Source: JAWVEV01 sp033856535 (GTDB taxonomy: Bacteria > Actinomycetota > Thermoleophilia > Miltoncostaeales > Miltoncostaeaceae). Taken from it: DNA of 14,221 nucleotides. Position numbers and translations under genes: made by a program. Position 1 is the first letter of the stretch. Every line of letters begins with the position of its first letter. The stretch is taken from the NCBI GenBank assembly GCA_033856535.1, contig JAWVEV010000020.1, forward strand, positions 1-14,221, written 5' to 3'. A model generated the notes under the pieces. It had not been told where the DNA came from and did not search any database. It saw nothing but the letters and a program-made list of their open reading frames with translations. Shown one piece after another: positions 13,797 to 14,221 of the stretch.

Positions 13797-14221
13797 ACTT
13801 CACCCCTCAGGGCCGCCCGCAGGCGGCGCGCCATGCCGAGCGCCTCAATGCGCCCGAGCTCGTCCCCCGCCTCGCGGCGCTCCGCCGCCAGACGCTCGAC
13901 CATGGGAAGCTGCAGGCGGTAGACCGCCTCGCGCAGCTCGGCCTCCGTGACCTCCAGCCCGGCGCTGTCGGACAGCAGCCGCGCCGCAAGCGGTTGCAGC
14001 CGCTCCGGCCAGCCCTCGAGCCGGGTGTCCCCGGCGACGATCAGGGCGTACGCATCGCGGTGAGCCTCGACGTGGAAGGCGTCGGGCGCCAGCTCGTCGA
14101 GGTAGGTCTTCGCGAACCGCGGCAGGGCGATGGCAAGCGCCAGCAGGCGGCGCTCGCGCACCTCCTGTGCCGGCGCGGCGCTCGCGACCGGCGGAGCGTC
14201 CGCGGACGCGGCCTCACCATG
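13793..14221 (-). CDS. dnaG: DNA primase, C-terminal part, cut by window edge
   Basis: The frame is open to the end of the window, giving the last 142 residues. DnaG makes RNA primers for replication. The visible part begins with an alanine/proline-rich linker (HGEAASADAPPVASAAPAQE) and continues as the helical C-terminal helicase-binding domain: VRERRLLALAIALPRFAKTY, LDELAPDAFHVEAHRDAYAL, then helices to RRLRAALRGEV. The toprim and zinc domains lie outside. The identification rests on this domain and on the tight link to rpoD (4 bp overlap). GTG at 14159-14161 looks like a start but is internal, since the frame continues upstream in coherent sequence. Confidence 0.85.

Overview
The window is very GC-rich with strong third-position G/C, uses many GTG and TTG starts, has a dnaG-rpoD pair, and carries several proteins that resemble what I remember from deep-branching Actinobacteria. 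A Thermoleophilia-type actinobacterium (Solirubrobacterales/Gaiellales) is my best inference; I have no phylogenetic proof. Most genes look like ordinary chromosomal housekeeping genes. Two stretches do not: a family of short palindromic repeats, and a small island at a tRNA gene.

Layout. 1-607: no credible gene; a cluster of five 34-37 bp palindromic repeats and one 61 bp block. 608-1369 (+): a zinc-knuckle plus helix-turn-helix protein of unknown role. 1140-4229 (-): a unit read as polA, then a tiny J-like protein overlapping the polA stop by 4 bp, then a small unknown protein. 4312-5757 (+): an ACT-domain malic enzyme with its own promoter and hairpin. 5831-5914: tRNA-Leu(CAA). 5871-8429: a 2.5 kb island flanked by a perfect 45 bp direct repeat of the tRNA 3' part; it holds a frameshifted ABC-2 permease remnant, a hairpin-rich non-coding stretch and one intact membrane-protein gene, but no integrase. 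8565-10800 (+): an unknown protein coupled to a quinone oxidoreductase, a 52-residue single-pass membrane protein and another unknown protein. 10797-11972 (-): a luciferase-like flavin monooxygenase. 12080-12700 (+): a YacP-type NYN nuclease interrupted by repeats. 12726-14221 (-): rpoD and the 3' end of dnaG.

The most striking signal is the repeat family. Three 37 bp copies and a copy of the 61 bp block lie inside the NYN nuclease gene, between two conserved strands of the fold, and all preserve the reading frame. The three copies encode related 13-residue peptides in the same frame. The copies at 103-502 encode related peptides in the same repeat frame although no gene spans them, and copy lengths differ by exactly one codon. 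This resembles the protein-coding Rickettsia palindromic elements, but here in an apparent actinobacterium. I do not recall a described family matching it, and only database searches can establish novelty.

The housekeeping part links replication and transcription (PolA, DnaG, RpoD) with central carbon metabolism (malic enzyme). Promoters are seen only as -10 (TAnnnT) motifs. In two genes the -10 sits 6-7 bp before the start codon, suggesting leaderless mRNAs.
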